Positions 10,730-21,339 of a stretch of DNA of 64,000 nucleotides are shown one piece after another. Within the stretch, counting starts at the first letter, position 1; each line of letters begins with the position of its first letter. Source of the stretch: Hyphococcus sp. Its GTDB lineage: Bacteria; Pseudomonadota; Alphaproteobacteria; Caulobacterales; Parvularculaceae. The translations under genes and the position numbers were made by a program. Under the pieces are notes generated by a model. That model was not told the origin of the DNA. It saw only the letters and a program-made list of their open reading frames with translations, and searched no databases. The DNA lies in the NCBI GenBank assembly GCA_021776245.1, contig JAJFGF010000047.1, positions 1-64,000 on the forward strand, written 5' to 3'.

Positions 10730-11769
10730 GCGACCCTGGCGACATTCAAAATCCGGTCATTCGCGCCAGAACAATGGCTGAAATCGCCAGGCTCGCGGGC
10801 GTCGCTGAATCAACGGTCTCCCGCGCCCTCTCCGACTCAAACCGCGTATCGGCGAAAACCAAGCAGCGCATTCGCGCGCTTGTCAGCGAAAGCGGCTATC
10901 GCATCAACAGCCGCGCGCGCAGCCTGCGCACCCAGCGTTCGCACACAATTGAAGTTGTCATCGCTCTTTCTGAAACCAACCGCCAGCATTTTTCCGATCC
11001 GTTCTTCAGTCAAATCATTGCCTCCATCGCTGATGCGCTGGCGGAACGCAATTATGATCTTTTGTTGTCGCGGGCGCCCCCGTGGTCGGACGCGGCCGGC
11101 GCCGATGCGTTGTCCAGCAACCGCGCCGACGGCGTCATTATCATTGGTCAGGGCCGCGATCCCAACCTGCTTGCCGGATATGCGAAAAGCCACCACCCGG
11201 TTATTGTCTGGGGCGCAGACATTCCCGGCAGAACCTATCCAATCGTCGGCAGCGACAACTTGCTGGGCGGAAAACTTGTCGGCGAGCATTTACTTTCATT
11301 GAACAGAAAGCGCGTGGTTTTTCTCGGAGACATTCGGCATACGGAGATTGGCTTGCGTCATCGCGGCTGTATGGATGCGCTGTCGCCTACTGAAAATGTC
11401 GCCGAACAGACATTGACTGTATCCATGCCGTTTGACAGCGCATCGGCCTACAAGGCGACCCGGGAATTGTTCGACGCCGGCGCCTGGCATGATGCAATAT
11501 TCGCCGCCAACGACGCGATCGCCATCGCCGCCATGCAGGCGCTGTCGGATCTCGGCGTCCGCGTTCCCGAAGACGTCGCCGTCATCGGGTATGACGATAT
11601 CGCGCTCGCCGCATACGTGTCCCCGGCGCTGACCACGGTGCGTCAGGATACGGCGACCGGCGGCCACGCCCTCGTTACGTCAATGCTTTCGCTGCTGAAC
11701 GGCGAGGCGCGGCGCGACGTTGTCCTGCCGACGGAACTCATAATCCGCCGGTCCTGCGGCGGCGCGTAA
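10726..11769 (+). CDS. LacI-family transcriptional regulator
   Basis: MAEIARLAGVAESTVSRALSDSNRVSAKTKQRIRALVSESGYRIN N-terminal HTH plus periplasmic-binding-like core; 4-nt overlap with GH13 stop. Confidence 0.93.
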   Translation: MSDPGDIQNPVIRARTMAEIARLAGVAESTVSRALSDSNRVSAKTKQRIRALVSESGYRINSRARSLRTQRSHTIEVVIALSETNRQHFSDPFFSQIIASIADALAERNYDLLLSRAPPWSDAAGADALSSNRADGVIIIGQGRDPNLLAGYAKSHHPVIVWGADIPGRTYPIVGSDNLLGGKLVGEHLLSLNRKRVVFLGDIRHTEIGLRHRGCMDALSPTENVAEQTLTVSMPFDSASAYKATRELFDAGAWHDAIFAANDAIAIAAMQALSDLGVRVPEDVAVIGYDDIALAAYVSPALTTVRQDTATGGHALVTSMLSLLNGEARRDVVLPTELIIRRSCGGA

Positions 11770-11775
11770 CGGCGC

Positions 11776-11801
11776 AGTTTGCGCAAGATTTGCGCAACAA
11801 C
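11776..11801. promoter_or_regulatory. Tandem TTTGCGCAA half-sites upstream of TonB receptor
   Basis: agtttgcgcaagatttgcgcaacaa; same motif recurs at 11843-11873. Confidence 0.4.
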
Positions 11802-11855
11802 CGTTGCAGGAGAACATCACCTTCATAGTTTTTAACATTCCCGTTTGCGCAAGTT

Positions 11856-11873
11856 TGCGCAAACGATTGCGCA
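11856..11873. promoter_or_regulatory. Candidate LacI-family operator TGCGCAAACGATTGCGCA
   Basis: 16/18 palindromic; upstream of TonB-dependent receptor and downstream of the lacI-type gene. Confidence 0.55.
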
Positions 11874-11990
11874 CTTTTCAAGCCTGCGGCACTGTCGCGG
11901 CGTTCGAATCCGGCCGCCCACGCGTCGCCCTGCGGCGCATTTCAGCCAAGCGGCTTCAAAAAACGCGCCGGTGAAATTGTGAGGAAGGAA

Positions 11991-14279
11991 ATGACGATGA
12001 AACCCCAAGCCCGCCAGCATTTACGGTCATATCGAATGACCTTGGCAGCAGCTGTCAGCATGTCTGCGTTGACCGCCGGCGCAGCCATTGCGCAAGACAC
12101 AGCCCCCGGCAATGTCGCCAGGGATGAAATTGTTGTCATCGGCACACCCGGCGGAACCGGCGCCAACCGGCAGGCGGCGAGTTTTGCCATTACGACCATC
12201 AAGCCGGATGAAATCACGAAATTCTCGCCGAAAAGCACGGCGGACCTGTTCAAGGCGGTTCCCGGCGTCTGGGCGGAAAGTTCAGGCGGCGTTGCCGGCG
12301 CCAATATCGACGTGCGCGGGCTGCCCGGCGGCAGTGACGCGCCGTTTGTGACCCTCGCCATCAATGGTTCGCCAATTTACGGAACCGAGACCCTGTCATT
12401 CTTCGAACAAAGCACAATCTTCCGGATTGACGAAACCATCGCCGGCGTTGAAGCGCTGCGCGGCGGACCGAACGCGGTATTCGGCAAGGGTGAGCCAGGC
12501 GTCACTGTCAACTTCAACTTGAAGGAAGGCAGTGAGGAAACTGAAGGCCGCATCAAATACACGACGTCCGACTACGGACTACAGCGCGTGGATGCGGTCT
12601 TGAGCGGCGAGCTTGCCGAAGATCTGTATTACATGGTCGGCGGCTATTTCCGGTCATCCGACGGCATCCGCGACACCCAGTTCAAGTCGGAGGAAGGCTA
12701 TCAGTTCACGGTCAATCTGACCAAGCTCTTCGACAATGGCAAAATCAACATCTTTGCACGGCAGACGGACGATCACGGTCAGTGGGTGTTGCCGTTCGCT
12801 CTCGGCACCGGCAACGACCTCGGCACTTTCGCGCAACTCGGAAACAACACGCGGTTTCGCGAGATTCAGGTAAACGCCGCAGGCGATACCGAGATCTTCG
12901 ATTTCGCTGACGGCCGCGGCTGGGACGGCATTGTCACCGGCGGCAGCGCCGAATTCGATCTCGGTTCGGGCTTCACCATCCGCGACCAGCTGACCTTCAT
13001 GACCGGCGACGCTGATACCTTCGGCCTGGTCTCATCGGGCAGCGCGGTGACGGCGGCGGATGTCTCCGCTGTTACCGGCAACCCGGTAGTCACCAATGGC
13101 GGCGTGACGCTGGCCGGCTCGGATTTCGTCCAGACCTACGGTCACTGGGTGGTTAAAAAGGACCTTGAAGCGTTCATCAACGACCTTTCCATCAATAAGG
13201 TTTTTGACGGCGGCCACGACGTAACCGTCGGCTATTATCAAGCGACGTGGTCTTCCGATGACTGGTGGTCGCTTGGCAATCCGATCCCGGTTCAAAATAT
13301 CGCTAATGGCGACTTCCTCGACCCGACCTCGGTCACGCCCGCGGACATTGCGGCGGCTGGCGGCGATGCAGGCTTCATGTTCGGTCTGCAATCGGCCGGC
13401 GATGCGCGCTCCGACGCAGTTTACGCTGCTGACTCGTGGCAGGTTTTTGACCGGTTCCGTCTCGATCTCGGCGTGCGCCACGAGTGGATTGATATAGACT
13501 ATGTGCTCGACACCGGGCCTGGCTTCCCGGACGGCTCGCTTGATCTCACCACCGAGCTTAACGGTAAAGAATGGGCCTACACGGTGGCCGGCAATTATGA
13601 CGTCGCCGACAATCTGGGTGTATTCACACGCTACTCAAAAGGTTTCCTGTTTCCGCATTTTGATCAAATCCGCGAAGGATCGACTTCCGTCAATGGCGTG
13701 AAACAACTTGAAGGCGGCGTGAAATACAATGGCGACTGGCTTAATTTATACGCTACGGTTTATTACAATAAAAATGACTCGTTTAACTCAGTCGTCGGCA
13801 GCATCGTTCCCGCCGCCTCGTTCAAAACGCGCTCGGTTGGCGTCGAACTCGATGGTTCGGTGAATTTCGGACCGTTCTCCACATCCTTCATCGCCACCAT
13901 CCAGGATGCGGAAATTACAAACTCCACGACGGCTGCCGATATTGGCAACAAAGTGCTGCGCCAACCGGACTGGCAGGCGCGGATTTCGCCGTCCTACACG
14001 GCTGAATTTGGAAATTTCGCCGCCACGCTTTACGGCGCCGTGACCCTTGTCGGCGAACGCTTCGGCGACAACGCCAATACGGTTGTGTTGCCGGGCTATG
14101 AAAAGATCGATCTCGGTCTTCTCGTTAACACCGATTCCGGCCTGTTCCTCCAGGTGCATGCGGACAATCTCAACGACTCGCACGGCATTACCGAAGGCGA
14201 TCCGCGTGACCCGCTGGCGCCGAATGGCCGGCCAATCTTCGGACGATCGGTGCAGTTCAGCGTCGGGTATGATTTCTGA
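11991..14279 (+). CDS. TonB-dependent receptor (probable oligosaccharide uptake)
   Basis: Signal peptide, DEIVVIGTPGGTG TonB-box-like segment, plug (PDEITKFSPKSTADLFKAVPGVWAESSGG..NIDVRGLPG), C-terminal GRSVQFSVGYDF ending in aromatic residue. Confidence 0.88.
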   Translation: MTMKPQARQHLRSYRMTLAAAVSMSALTAGAAIAQDTAPGNVARDEIVVIGTPGGTGANRQAASFAITTIKPDEITKFSPKSTADLFKAVPGVWAESSGGVAGANIDVRGLPGGSDAPFVTLAINGSPIYGTETLSFFEQSTIFRIDETIAGVEALRGGPNAVFGKGEPGVTVNFNLKEGSEETEGRIKYTTSDYGLQRVDAVLSGELAEDLYYMVGGYFRSSDGIRDTQFKSEEGYQFTVNLTKLFDNGKINIFARQTDDHGQWVLPFALGTGNDLGTFAQLGNNTRFREIQVNAAGDTEIFDFADGRGWDGIVTGGSAEFDLGSGFTIRDQLTFMTGDADTFGLVSSGSAVTAADVSAVTGNPVVTNGGVTLAGSDFVQTYGHWVVKKDLEAFINDLSINKVFDGGHDVTVGYYQATWSSDDWWSLGNPIPVQNIANGDFLDPTSVTPADIAAAGGDAGFMFGLQSAGDARSDAVYAADSWQVFDRFRLDLGVRHEWIDIDYVLDTGPGFPDGSLDLTTELNGKEWAYTVAGNYDVADNLGVFTRYSKGFLFPHFDQIREGSTSVNGVKQLEGGVKYNGDWLNLYATVYYNKNDSFNSVVGSIVPAASFKTRSVGVELDGSVNFGPFSTSFIATIQDAEITNSTTAADIGNKVLRQPDWQARISPSYTAEFGNFAATLYGAVTLVGERFGDNANTVVLPGYEKIDLGLLVNTDSGLFLQVHADNLNDSHGITEGDPRDPLAPNGRPIFGRSVQFSVGYDF

Positions 14280-14344
14280 CACGGGGCAAAATTCGCCGCG
14301 CCCCGGCCCTCCTCAGGCGCGCGGCGGACTCGTCAGACAACAAG

Positions 14345-14376
14345 CGGCCGCTGAGAAATTTCTCAGCGGCCGTTTT
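14345..14376 (+). terminator. Rho-independent terminator after TonB receptor
   Basis: 28-nt perfect palindrome CGGCCGCTGAGAAATTTCTCAGCGGCCG followed by GTTTTG. Confidence 0.75.
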
Positions 14377-14598
14377 GTGAATCGCCGCCCGATAAACAAG
14401 CGCCAATCAGCCGCAGCGGCGGCAATCGGCGCCATGGCGCCGCAGACATCAGTTTTATGCGCCCTTTGTCCCATTTGTGACGGGTTCGGCGTTAATGGCG
14501 TCAGTTCTCATACGCCCCGTAAAGAGACAACAGTAACATCAATCTGCCGTTACGCTTGCCTAGCAACGCCTTTGTTCGCCCATGACATTGTGGTTCAT

Positions 14599-17500
14599 TC
14601 AAGGATTAAATCTCAGATCGAGCGTGTGCGGGAACTCATGGTTTACTTCCCGCTTGGGAATGGACAGTTTGCCGGGCGTGTGGCCCATCGCCTCAAAGCG
14701 CGCCAGCTTTCGACCGTCCGCTTCATTTTCATTCACGGGAAATGTCTCGAAGCTTCGCCCGCCTGGGTGGGCAACGTGATAAGTACAGCCGCCAATTGAT
14801 CGTCCGTGCATTTCGTCGATGACGTCAAAGACAAGCGGCGCGTGGATCGAAAGCAACGGATGCAGGCTCGAGGATTGGGACCAGGCCTTAAAACGAATCC
14901 CCCCGACGAATACGCCGTTCTCCCGTGTTGGGCGCAGCGGTACGCGCCTGCCATTACATGCAATAATGTGACGCCCTGGCGTCAAACCTTTTACGGCAAT
15001 TTGAAGGCGCTCAACAGTCGCATCGACGGACCGGCTGACGCCGCCGCCAACCGGCTCCTCACCCATAACGGGCCACGGTTCCAACGCGGTGCGCAGAGAC
15101 ACCGTAGAATCGCCAATTTGGACGCTTCCGAATTCCGGGAATCGAAAGGCGAAGAACGGTTTAAACCAGTCAGAACACAAGTCATAACCGCCTGATTTCA
15201 GGGCGTGTAAAACGTCGAGAAAATCCTCCCAAATATAATGTGGCAACATGAATTTGTCATGGAGCTGCGTGCCCCACCGCACCAGCTTACCCCTATACGG
15301 CTTTCTCCAAAACAGAGAGACGCAAGCGCGCAGCAATACGGCCTGTACCAGACTCATTTGCGGGTGCGGCGGCATTTCAAACGCGCGCATTTCAAGAAGG
15401 CCCAGCCGCCCGCGATCGCTGTCGGGGCTGTAGAGCTTGTCGATGCAAAACTCAGCACGATGCGTGTTGCCTGTAAGGTCAACGAGAAGGTTGCGAAACA
15501 GTCGATCAACAATCCACGGAGCCGCCTTGTCGTCCTCAGCAATTTGCTGAAACGCGATTTCCAGTTCGTAAAGCGCATCATGCCGCGCCTCGTCGATCCG
15601 CGGCGATTGGCTCGTGGGACCGATATACATGCTTGAAAACAAATAGGACAAAGACGGATGATTTTGCCAAAAACTTACCAGCGATCGCAACAAATCCGGG
15701 CGGCGAAGGAATGGGCTGTCTTCGGGTCGCTCGGCGCCCAGTACAATATGATTGCCGCCGCCCGTCCCGGCCCGCCGACCGTCGATCATGAATTTTTCAG
15801 CTGACAGTCTCGCCTGTCTCGCTTCCTCGTAAACGGTGTTTGTTATTTCTTTTAGTTCTTCCCAATTGCCTGCAGGCTGAACGTTGATTTCAATCACGCC
15901 TGGATCCGGTGTGACGCTGAAATGAGCTATTCTTGTATCCTGGGGCGGCATATAGCCTTCGAGAACGACCGGCGTTTTCAACTTCGCAGCGACAATCTCG
16001 AGCGCAGCAAGCAATTCAAGGAAGTGTTCCGCCCATGCAACAGGCGGCAAAAACAGGTGCAAAACGCCGCCGCGTATTTCGGCGCATAACGCCGTGCGGA
16101 TGAGCCCGTTCGGGTCGCCGGCAAACTCTTTATCGTTTGCAGGCGAGCGCTTCGCCAGCGTTTTTTTCAACGCCGCATGCGTTGGCAGCGGATCGACGGT
16201 ATCGAATCCGCTGCGTTCCGGCACAAGTTCGTCAGCTGCTTCGGATGGCGAAGGCAATCCGGATAGCGGGAGGCGCAAACCGATTGGCGAGTCGCCGGTC
16301 AACAACACCAGATGCGGGCTTTTGAATTTCCAGGCATTGCTGATCCAGCGCCTGCGTCGATGGGAATAGTGCAACGGCAGCACATAACCGACCGGCGCAT
16401 TCAGGTTTGTGTCCATCAGTGACTGTAAACGCACGCGCTCCGCGCGCTCAAAAACGTCTGCGTCCATTATTTCATCGGTCGCAGGAAGCCTTCGATCTTT
16501 CCACAGATAGTATGGCGTGTCTTCGCGGGCCGGCAAGACAAACGCCGCCGGCACGCCCAGTGTTTCACTTAGCGTTGTGAGAAATTTTTCAGCAATTTCA
16601 AGACTTTCGCCAAGCGGTTTATCCGGGTCAGCGAGCAGCGCGTCATCGCGCCAGATCGGCTCGCCATCGCGCCGCCAAAAACACGGCATGGCCCACCGGG
16701 GCAGGATTTCGCCCGGATACCATTTGCCTTGGGTGAACATGTGAACGCCGCCAGACGCAAAGCGCGCGCGCAGCCGCCGCAGCATATCCTTGCCAAGGTT
16801 TTTTTTCCGGCCGCCAAGCGCTGCGTAATGCCACTCATTTCCTTCGCGATCGTCGAGAGAGACAAATGTAGGTTCGCCGCCCATTGTCAGCCTTACATCG
16901 GACGATTTGAGGTCGCCATCTATTGCAGCGCCGAGTTGGTCGATGGCCTCCCATTGCGCGTCACTAAAGGGCTTTGTGACCCGCGGCGCTTCGATAATGC
17001 GGGTTACCGACATTTCGTGGTGCAATGTTGCGTCGGCGCCGCTTTCTATCGTGCCGGTGACCGGCGCTGCGCTCGACGGATCTGGCGTGGAACACAACGG
17101 AATGTGACCTTCGCCCGCGAACAACCCGGATGTCGGATCCAGGCCGACCCAGCCGGCCCCAGGCAGATAGACCTCGGTCCACGCATGTAGGTCGGTAAAA
17201 TCGACTTCGGTCCCTGATGGCCCGTCGAGGGACTTAATATCCTGCGCAAGTTGAATGAGGTAGCCTGATGCAAAGCGCGTGGCGAGCCCCAGATGGCGAA
17301 GGCCCTGACAAAGAAACCAGGCCATGTCGCGACAAGATCCACTGCCAAGGTTGAGCGTTTCTTCACAGGTCTGAATGCCGGGCTCGAGTCGCACAGTATA
17401 GGCGAGCGATTGATTGAGTTGTTGATTGATCGCGACCAGAAAATCAATGATGCCTTTGGCCGACCGGTCTGTCCTCTCCAGCCACCCGATCAGACCGGGG

Positions 17501-17874
17501 CCGCACTCCTTGACTTCAAGATAGGGCGCGAGTTCCTCCTTGAGACCCGCCGCATAGGCGAACGGAAAGTCCTTGGCATAGTCTTCGAGAAAAAAGTCAA
17601 ACGGATTGAATGTCCTGATCTCCGTCAGCAGATCGACTTCAATTTTGAACTCGCTGACTTTTTCCGGAAACACGACACGCGCCAGAAAATTTCCAAACGG
17701 GTCCTGCTGCCAGTTAATGAAGTGCTCTTTCGGCGAGATTTTCAAAGAGTAGGATTGAATATGAGAGCGCACATGGGGCGCCGGCCGCAAGCGAATCGTT
17801 TGCATTCCGAGCGAAACTGGCCTGTCGTACCGGTAATGCGTGAGGTGATTCAGGGCAGCGACTATGCTCATCAA
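14599..17874 (-). CDS. Large transglutaminase-family protein with DUF2126 C-terminal region (1091 aa)
   Basis: N-terminal LNHLTHYRYDRPVSLGMQTIRLRPAPH bacterial transglutaminase-like region, GSCRDMAWFLCQGLRHLGLATRFASGYLIQL and DLHAWTEVYLPGAGWVGLDPTSGL (Cys-His-Asp core), then DUF2126-type sequence. Confidence 0.85.
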   Translation of the reverse strand: MMSIVAALNHLTHYRYDRPVSLGMQTIRLRPAPHVRSHIQSYSLKISPKEHFINWQQDPFGNFLARVVFPEKVSEFKIEVDLLTEIRTFNPFDFFLEDYAKDFPFAYAAGLKEELAPYLEVKECGPGLIGWLERTDRSAKGIIDFLVAINQQLNQSLAYTVRLEPGIQTCEETLNLGSGSCRDMAWFLCQGLRHLGLATRFASGYLIQLAQDIKSLDGPSGTEVDFTDLHAWTEVYLPGAGWVGLDPTSGLFAGEGHIPLCSTPDPSSAAPVTGTIESGADATLHHEMSVTRIIEAPRVTKPFSDAQWEAIDQLGAAIDGDLKSSDVRLTMGGEPTFVSLDDREGNEWHYAALGGRKKNLGKDMLRRLRARFASGGVHMFTQGKWYPGEILPRWAMPCFWRRDGEPIWRDDALLADPDKPLGESLEIAEKFLTTLSETLGVPAAFVLPAREDTPYYLWKDRRLPATDEIMDADVFERAERVRLQSLMDTNLNAPVGYVLPLHYSHRRRRWISNAWKFKSPHLVLLTGDSPIGLRLPLSGLPSPSEAADELVPERSGFDTVDPLPTHAALKKTLAKRSPANDKEFAGDPNGLIRTALCAEIRGGVLHLFLPPVAWAEHFLELLAALEIVAAKLKTPVVLEGYMPPQDTRIAHFSVTPDPGVIEINVQPAGNWEELKEITNTVYEEARQARLSAEKFMIDGRRAGTGGGNHIVLGAERPEDSPFLRRPDLLRSLVSFWQNHPSLSYLFSSMYIGPTSQSPRIDEARHDALYELEIAFQQIAEDDKAAPWIVDRLFRNLLVDLTGNTHRAEFCIDKLYSPDSDRGRLGLLEMRAFEMPPHPQMSLVQAVLLRACVSLFWRKPYRGKLVRWGTQLHDKFMLPHYIWEDFLDVLHALKSGGYDLCSDWFKPFFAFRFPEFGSVQIGDSTVSLRTALEPWPVMGEEPVGGGVSRSVDATVERLQIAVKGLTPGRHIIACNGRRVPLRPTRENGVFVGGIRFKAWSQSSSLHPLLSIHAPLVFDVIDEMHGRSIGGCTYHVAHPGGRSFETFPVNENEADGRKLARFEAMGHTPGKLSIPKREVNHEFPHTLDLRFNP

Positions 17875-17992
17875 GATAAACCTTTAAACACTTAATTTCA
17901 GCGGAATTCAGCTGCAGGAATTTTCCACGTTGTGAGCGTTTTTATGTATTATCGCAAAGGCAAAATTCTTAAACCTTCTCAGCAGGCAACAC

Positions 17993-19852
17993 GTGTCCAA
18001 CATTTCACTCCTTACCAGCGACATTCTGGCCGTTAATTTCGACGCGTCAGCATCGCCCAGCCTTGACTTCACCCTGTCCGGAACAAATAGCGTCAGTCAG
18101 TCAGTCGGGTGGGGGCTCGGGTGGTATCCTGACAGCCAGCAGTCCGCAATTGTCATTAAAGACCCGAATGTCCGAGCCGGTCAGGTGTTAACCGATACTA
18201 TCGCAGACTGGTCGAATTTCCGTTCGACCCTGTTTTTTGGCAAAATGAGGGGCGCCGATACCGGTTATAGTCAGGCTGATACACAGCCATTTTCGAAAAG
18301 TTTCGCGGGAAGAGACTGGCTGTTCCTGCATAATGGCAACCTTGACAAGGAGGCGCTATCCACCTTGCACGGTCGTCAGAAAAGACTGCTGGAGCCTCTC
18401 GGCTCCACGGATTCCGAACTGGCGTTTTGTAATTTGCTGGCCCAGCTGCAGGAAAGTGGGGTTCGTCAGCTTTCCGATATTGATCCCCATACGCTTCACG
18501 CGTGGTTTTTAAGATTTGACGGGCTTGGCAGCGCTGACATGTTTCTCACAGACGGTCAGAGCATCGCGTGCTTTCAGGGATCACAATCGCCCAAACAGCT
18601 TTGCTATTCGCGCCTGCAGCCGCCTGATCGTCAGGAGGTGTACGAGACCGCAACGGTTCGCCTTGCCATTACCGACCCGCGAGACACGTTTCGCACGGCG
18701 TTTGTCGTCACCTCCGCACCATTTTCTGTGGGCAACTGGTCTGCAATGCGGCCGGGACAGCTTCTCATCGTCAATCACGGCGCTGTGGTTTGGGACAGCG
18801 CTCCTGAGAACACCCAAACTGGATTTATGAGCGCACCGTCCCAACCTTCGCAGCTTCAACAAGAAAAACGCCCGCTTGATCCAATACAGGCTGAACAGGC
18901 GCAGTCACAGACCTCGCCGCACATCATTGTGACCAATGTTAAGTCGGTCACGCATTCTCCGGAAGGCGGACATCTTTCCTATCGGCTGTACGAAGTCATG
19001 CATGCGACGCAATACAGATATTCACAACCGGTGGAACACAGCACACATTTATTCAGACTGCAGCCGACGGAAGACTCTATTCAAACGGTCGTTTACTCGA
19101 ATCTGGCTATTTCATCGCCAATAGAAGAGGTCATATTCGACGACGTATTTGGCAATCAGTCCGTTCATGGCACAATCGACAAACCCTATACGGAGCTGTC
19201 GGTTGTCGCGACGAGCCGCGTTAAAATTTTCGCAGCGCCGCCGGATGACCATAGTCCTTCGCGGCGACAGACTTCGATCCCATTGATATGGATGCCCTGG
19301 CAACGTCAAATGATGATGCCATATCTCTTGCCGCTTGAATTACCTGAACCACAACTCCGTGAGCTAACGGATTACGCAATGAGTTTTGTAGAGCGCAATG
19401 ATTATCACCTTATCCGGACAATAAACGACATTAATCTCAGCATTTATCGCGATTATGAATATGTGCCGGGCAGCACGTCGCTGAACACCACGCCTTTTGA
19501 AGTTTACGCGAGTCGCAAAGGCGTTTGTCAGGATTTTGCTAATCTGTTTATATGTCTGACGCGGTTGCTCAGCATCCCGGCGCGTTATAGGATGGGATAT
19601 ATCTACACCGGCGCGAATTACGCGAATAAAATTCAGTCGGATGCTTCTCACGCTTGGGCTGAAGTCTATTTGCCATATATTGGTTGGCGCGGATTTGATC
19701 CGACCAATGGATGCGCAGTCACACAGGACCATATACGCGTCGCCTGCGGTCGCAACTATATTGATGCAACGCCGACGTCGGGGACGATCTACAAAGGCGG
19801 CGGCGAAGAAACGTTGTCCGTTGAAGTGAAAATGCGGGAAATCAGTGAATGA
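17993..19852 (+). CDS. Class-II glutamine amidotransferase-like (NTN) domain fused to transglutaminase domain
   Basis: N-terminal GWGLGWYPDSQQSAIVIKDP..LFFGKMRGADTG..FLHNGNLD..LGSTDSELAFCNLL (GATase-II-like); C-terminal SRKGVCQDFANLFICLTRLLSIPARYRMGYIY..SHAWAEVYLPYIGWRGFDPTNG. GTG start. Confidence 0.8.
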   Translation: MSNISLLTSDILAVNFDASASPSLDFTLSGTNSVSQSVGWGLGWYPDSQQSAIVIKDPNVRAGQVLTDTIADWSNFRSTLFFGKMRGADTGYSQADTQPFSKSFAGRDWLFLHNGNLDKEALSTLHGRQKRLLEPLGSTDSELAFCNLLAQLQESGVRQLSDIDPHTLHAWFLRFDGLGSADMFLTDGQSIACFQGSQSPKQLCYSRLQPPDRQEVYETATVRLAITDPRDTFRTAFVVTSAPFSVGNWSAMRPGQLLIVNHGAVVWDSAPENTQTGFMSAPSQPSQLQQEKRPLDPIQAEQAQSQTSPHIIVTNVKSVTHSPEGGHLSYRLYEVMHATQYRYSQPVEHSTHLFRLQPTEDSIQTVVYSNLAISSPIEEVIFDDVFGNQSVHGTIDKPYTELSVVATSRVKIFAAPPDDHSPSRRQTSIPLIWMPWQRQMMMPYLLPLELPEPQLRELTDYAMSFVERNDYHLIRTINDINLSIYRDYEYVPGSTSLNTTPFEVYASRKGVCQDFANLFICLTRLLSIPARYRMGYIYTGANYANKIQSDASHAWAEVYLPYIGWRGFDPTNGCAVTQDHIRVACGRNYIDATPTSGTIYKGGGEETLSVEVKMREISE

Positions 19853-19872
19853 GCGGTTGAGGAGCCCTTTTT

Positions 19873-21339
19873 ATGGACTTTTGTAAATACGACACCGCGG
19901 GCTTTTACGATGAACTCATTGGACCAGACGGAAAACCGCGCCCTGGAGCTGCGGCGCTTGTCCAGCAGATAAATGAATTGCCGCAAAAGGATCTTCGGCG
20001 GCGCCAAAAAGCCGCCGAGCGAGTGCTGCACCAACAGGGGATCACTTTCAGCGTCTATGGAGATAAAAAAGGCACGGAGAAAATCTTTCCGTTCGATATC
20101 CTGCCCCGGATTGTACCCGCGCGGGATTGGGAAATCATGGAAAGGGGGCTGAAACAACGGATCAAGGCGCTCAATCTTTTCATTGATGACATATATAATG
20201 ACCAGAAAATCCTCAAGGACAACGTCATACCCAAATCCCTTGTCCTTTCTTCAGACTGCTACCTTAAACAATGCGTCGGGCTAAAGCCGCCCCAAGGCAT
20301 TTGGATCCACATCACCGGCACGGACCTCGTGCGCGACGCCGACGGTGCGTATTATGTCTTGGAAGACAATCTGCGATGCCCGTCCGGCATCTCATATGTC
20401 CTTCAGAATAGAGCAATTCTGAAGCGAACTTTCCCAAACGCATTTCAGACCATGCGTACACGTCCGGTTTCCGACTATGGGGACCATCTTTATGAAACAT
20501 TGCGTCATTGCGCGCCGGTTGGCGTTGACGAGCCGAATATTATTGTGCTGACACCCGGTATCTATAATTCCGCTTATTATGAACATTCGTTTCTGGCGCA
20601 ACAAATGGGCGTCACATTGGCACAAGGGTCCGACCTCACCGTGATCGATGGTGAAGTCAAACTCCGCACAACGCGGGGGCTTGAAAGGGTCGATGTAATC
20701 TACCGCCGAATTGATGATGAATTCCTTGACCCGAAGATATTTCGAAAAGACTCGATGTTGGGTGTGCCTGGAATTATTGACTGTTATCGGAATGGGACTG
20801 TTACGCTTGCCAACGCACCAGGCACTGGGATCGCCGACGATAAGGCGGTTTACGCCTATGCGCCGCAGATCATCAAATACTACCTTGATGAAGACCAAAT
20901 TCTCGCCAATGTCCCCACCTATATATGTAATGACGAAAAGCAGCGCTCTCATGTTCTTGCAAACCTCGAATCGATGGTGGTCAAGGCGGTTAATCTTTCG
21001 GGCGGGTACGGGATGCTGATTGGACCAGCGTCAACCAAAGCTGAACGTGATTCCTTCGCGGAGAAAATCAAGGCCAACCCGCGCGATTATATCGCTCAGC
21101 CGACATTGTCGCTCTCACGCAGCCCAACAATCGTCGGGGAACGGATCGAAGGGCGCCATGTGGATTTGCGCCCCTATATCCTTTACGGCGAGTCGATTTT
21201 TGTTTTGCCCGGCGGGCTAACCCGCGTGGCGTTGACCAAAGGCTCGCTCGTGGTCAATTCATCACAAGGCGGCGGCAGCAAGGACACATGGGTGCTCGGC
21301 GGCGATGAGCGCAGCATGAAGGACATTCTCAGTGCTTAG
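19873..21339 (+). CDS. Circularly permuted ATP-grasp protein
   Basis: [100 protein letters not shown]. Confidence 0.88.
   Translation: MDFCKYDTAGFYDELIGPDGKPRPGAAALVQQINELPQKDLRRRQKAAERVLHQQGITFSVYGDKKGTEKIFPFDILPRIVPARDWEIMERGLKQRIKALNLFIDDIYNDQKILKDNVIPKSLVLSSDCYLKQCVGLKPPQGIWIHITGTDLVRDADGAYYVLEDNLRCPSGISYVLQNRAILKRTFPNAFQTMRTRPVSDYGDHLYETLRHCAPVGVDEPNIIVLTPGIYNSAYYEHSFLAQQMGVTLAQGSDLTVIDGEVKLRTTRGLERVDVIYRRIDDEFLDPKIFRKDSMLGVPGIIDCYRNGTVTLANAPGTGIADDKAVYAYAPQIIKYYLDEDQILANVPTYICNDEKQRSHVLANLESMVVKAVNLSGGYGMLIGPASTKAERDSFAEKIKANPRDYIAQPTLSLSRSPTIVGERIEGRHVDLRPYILYGESIFVLPGGLTRVALTKGSLVVNSSQGGGSKDTWVLGGDERSMKDILSA

Noticed and set aside
11895-11925. TTCGAATCC motif resembling a tRNA T-arm
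   Set aside because: Flanking sequence does not fold into a cloverleaf; no tRNA was identified anywhere by eye.
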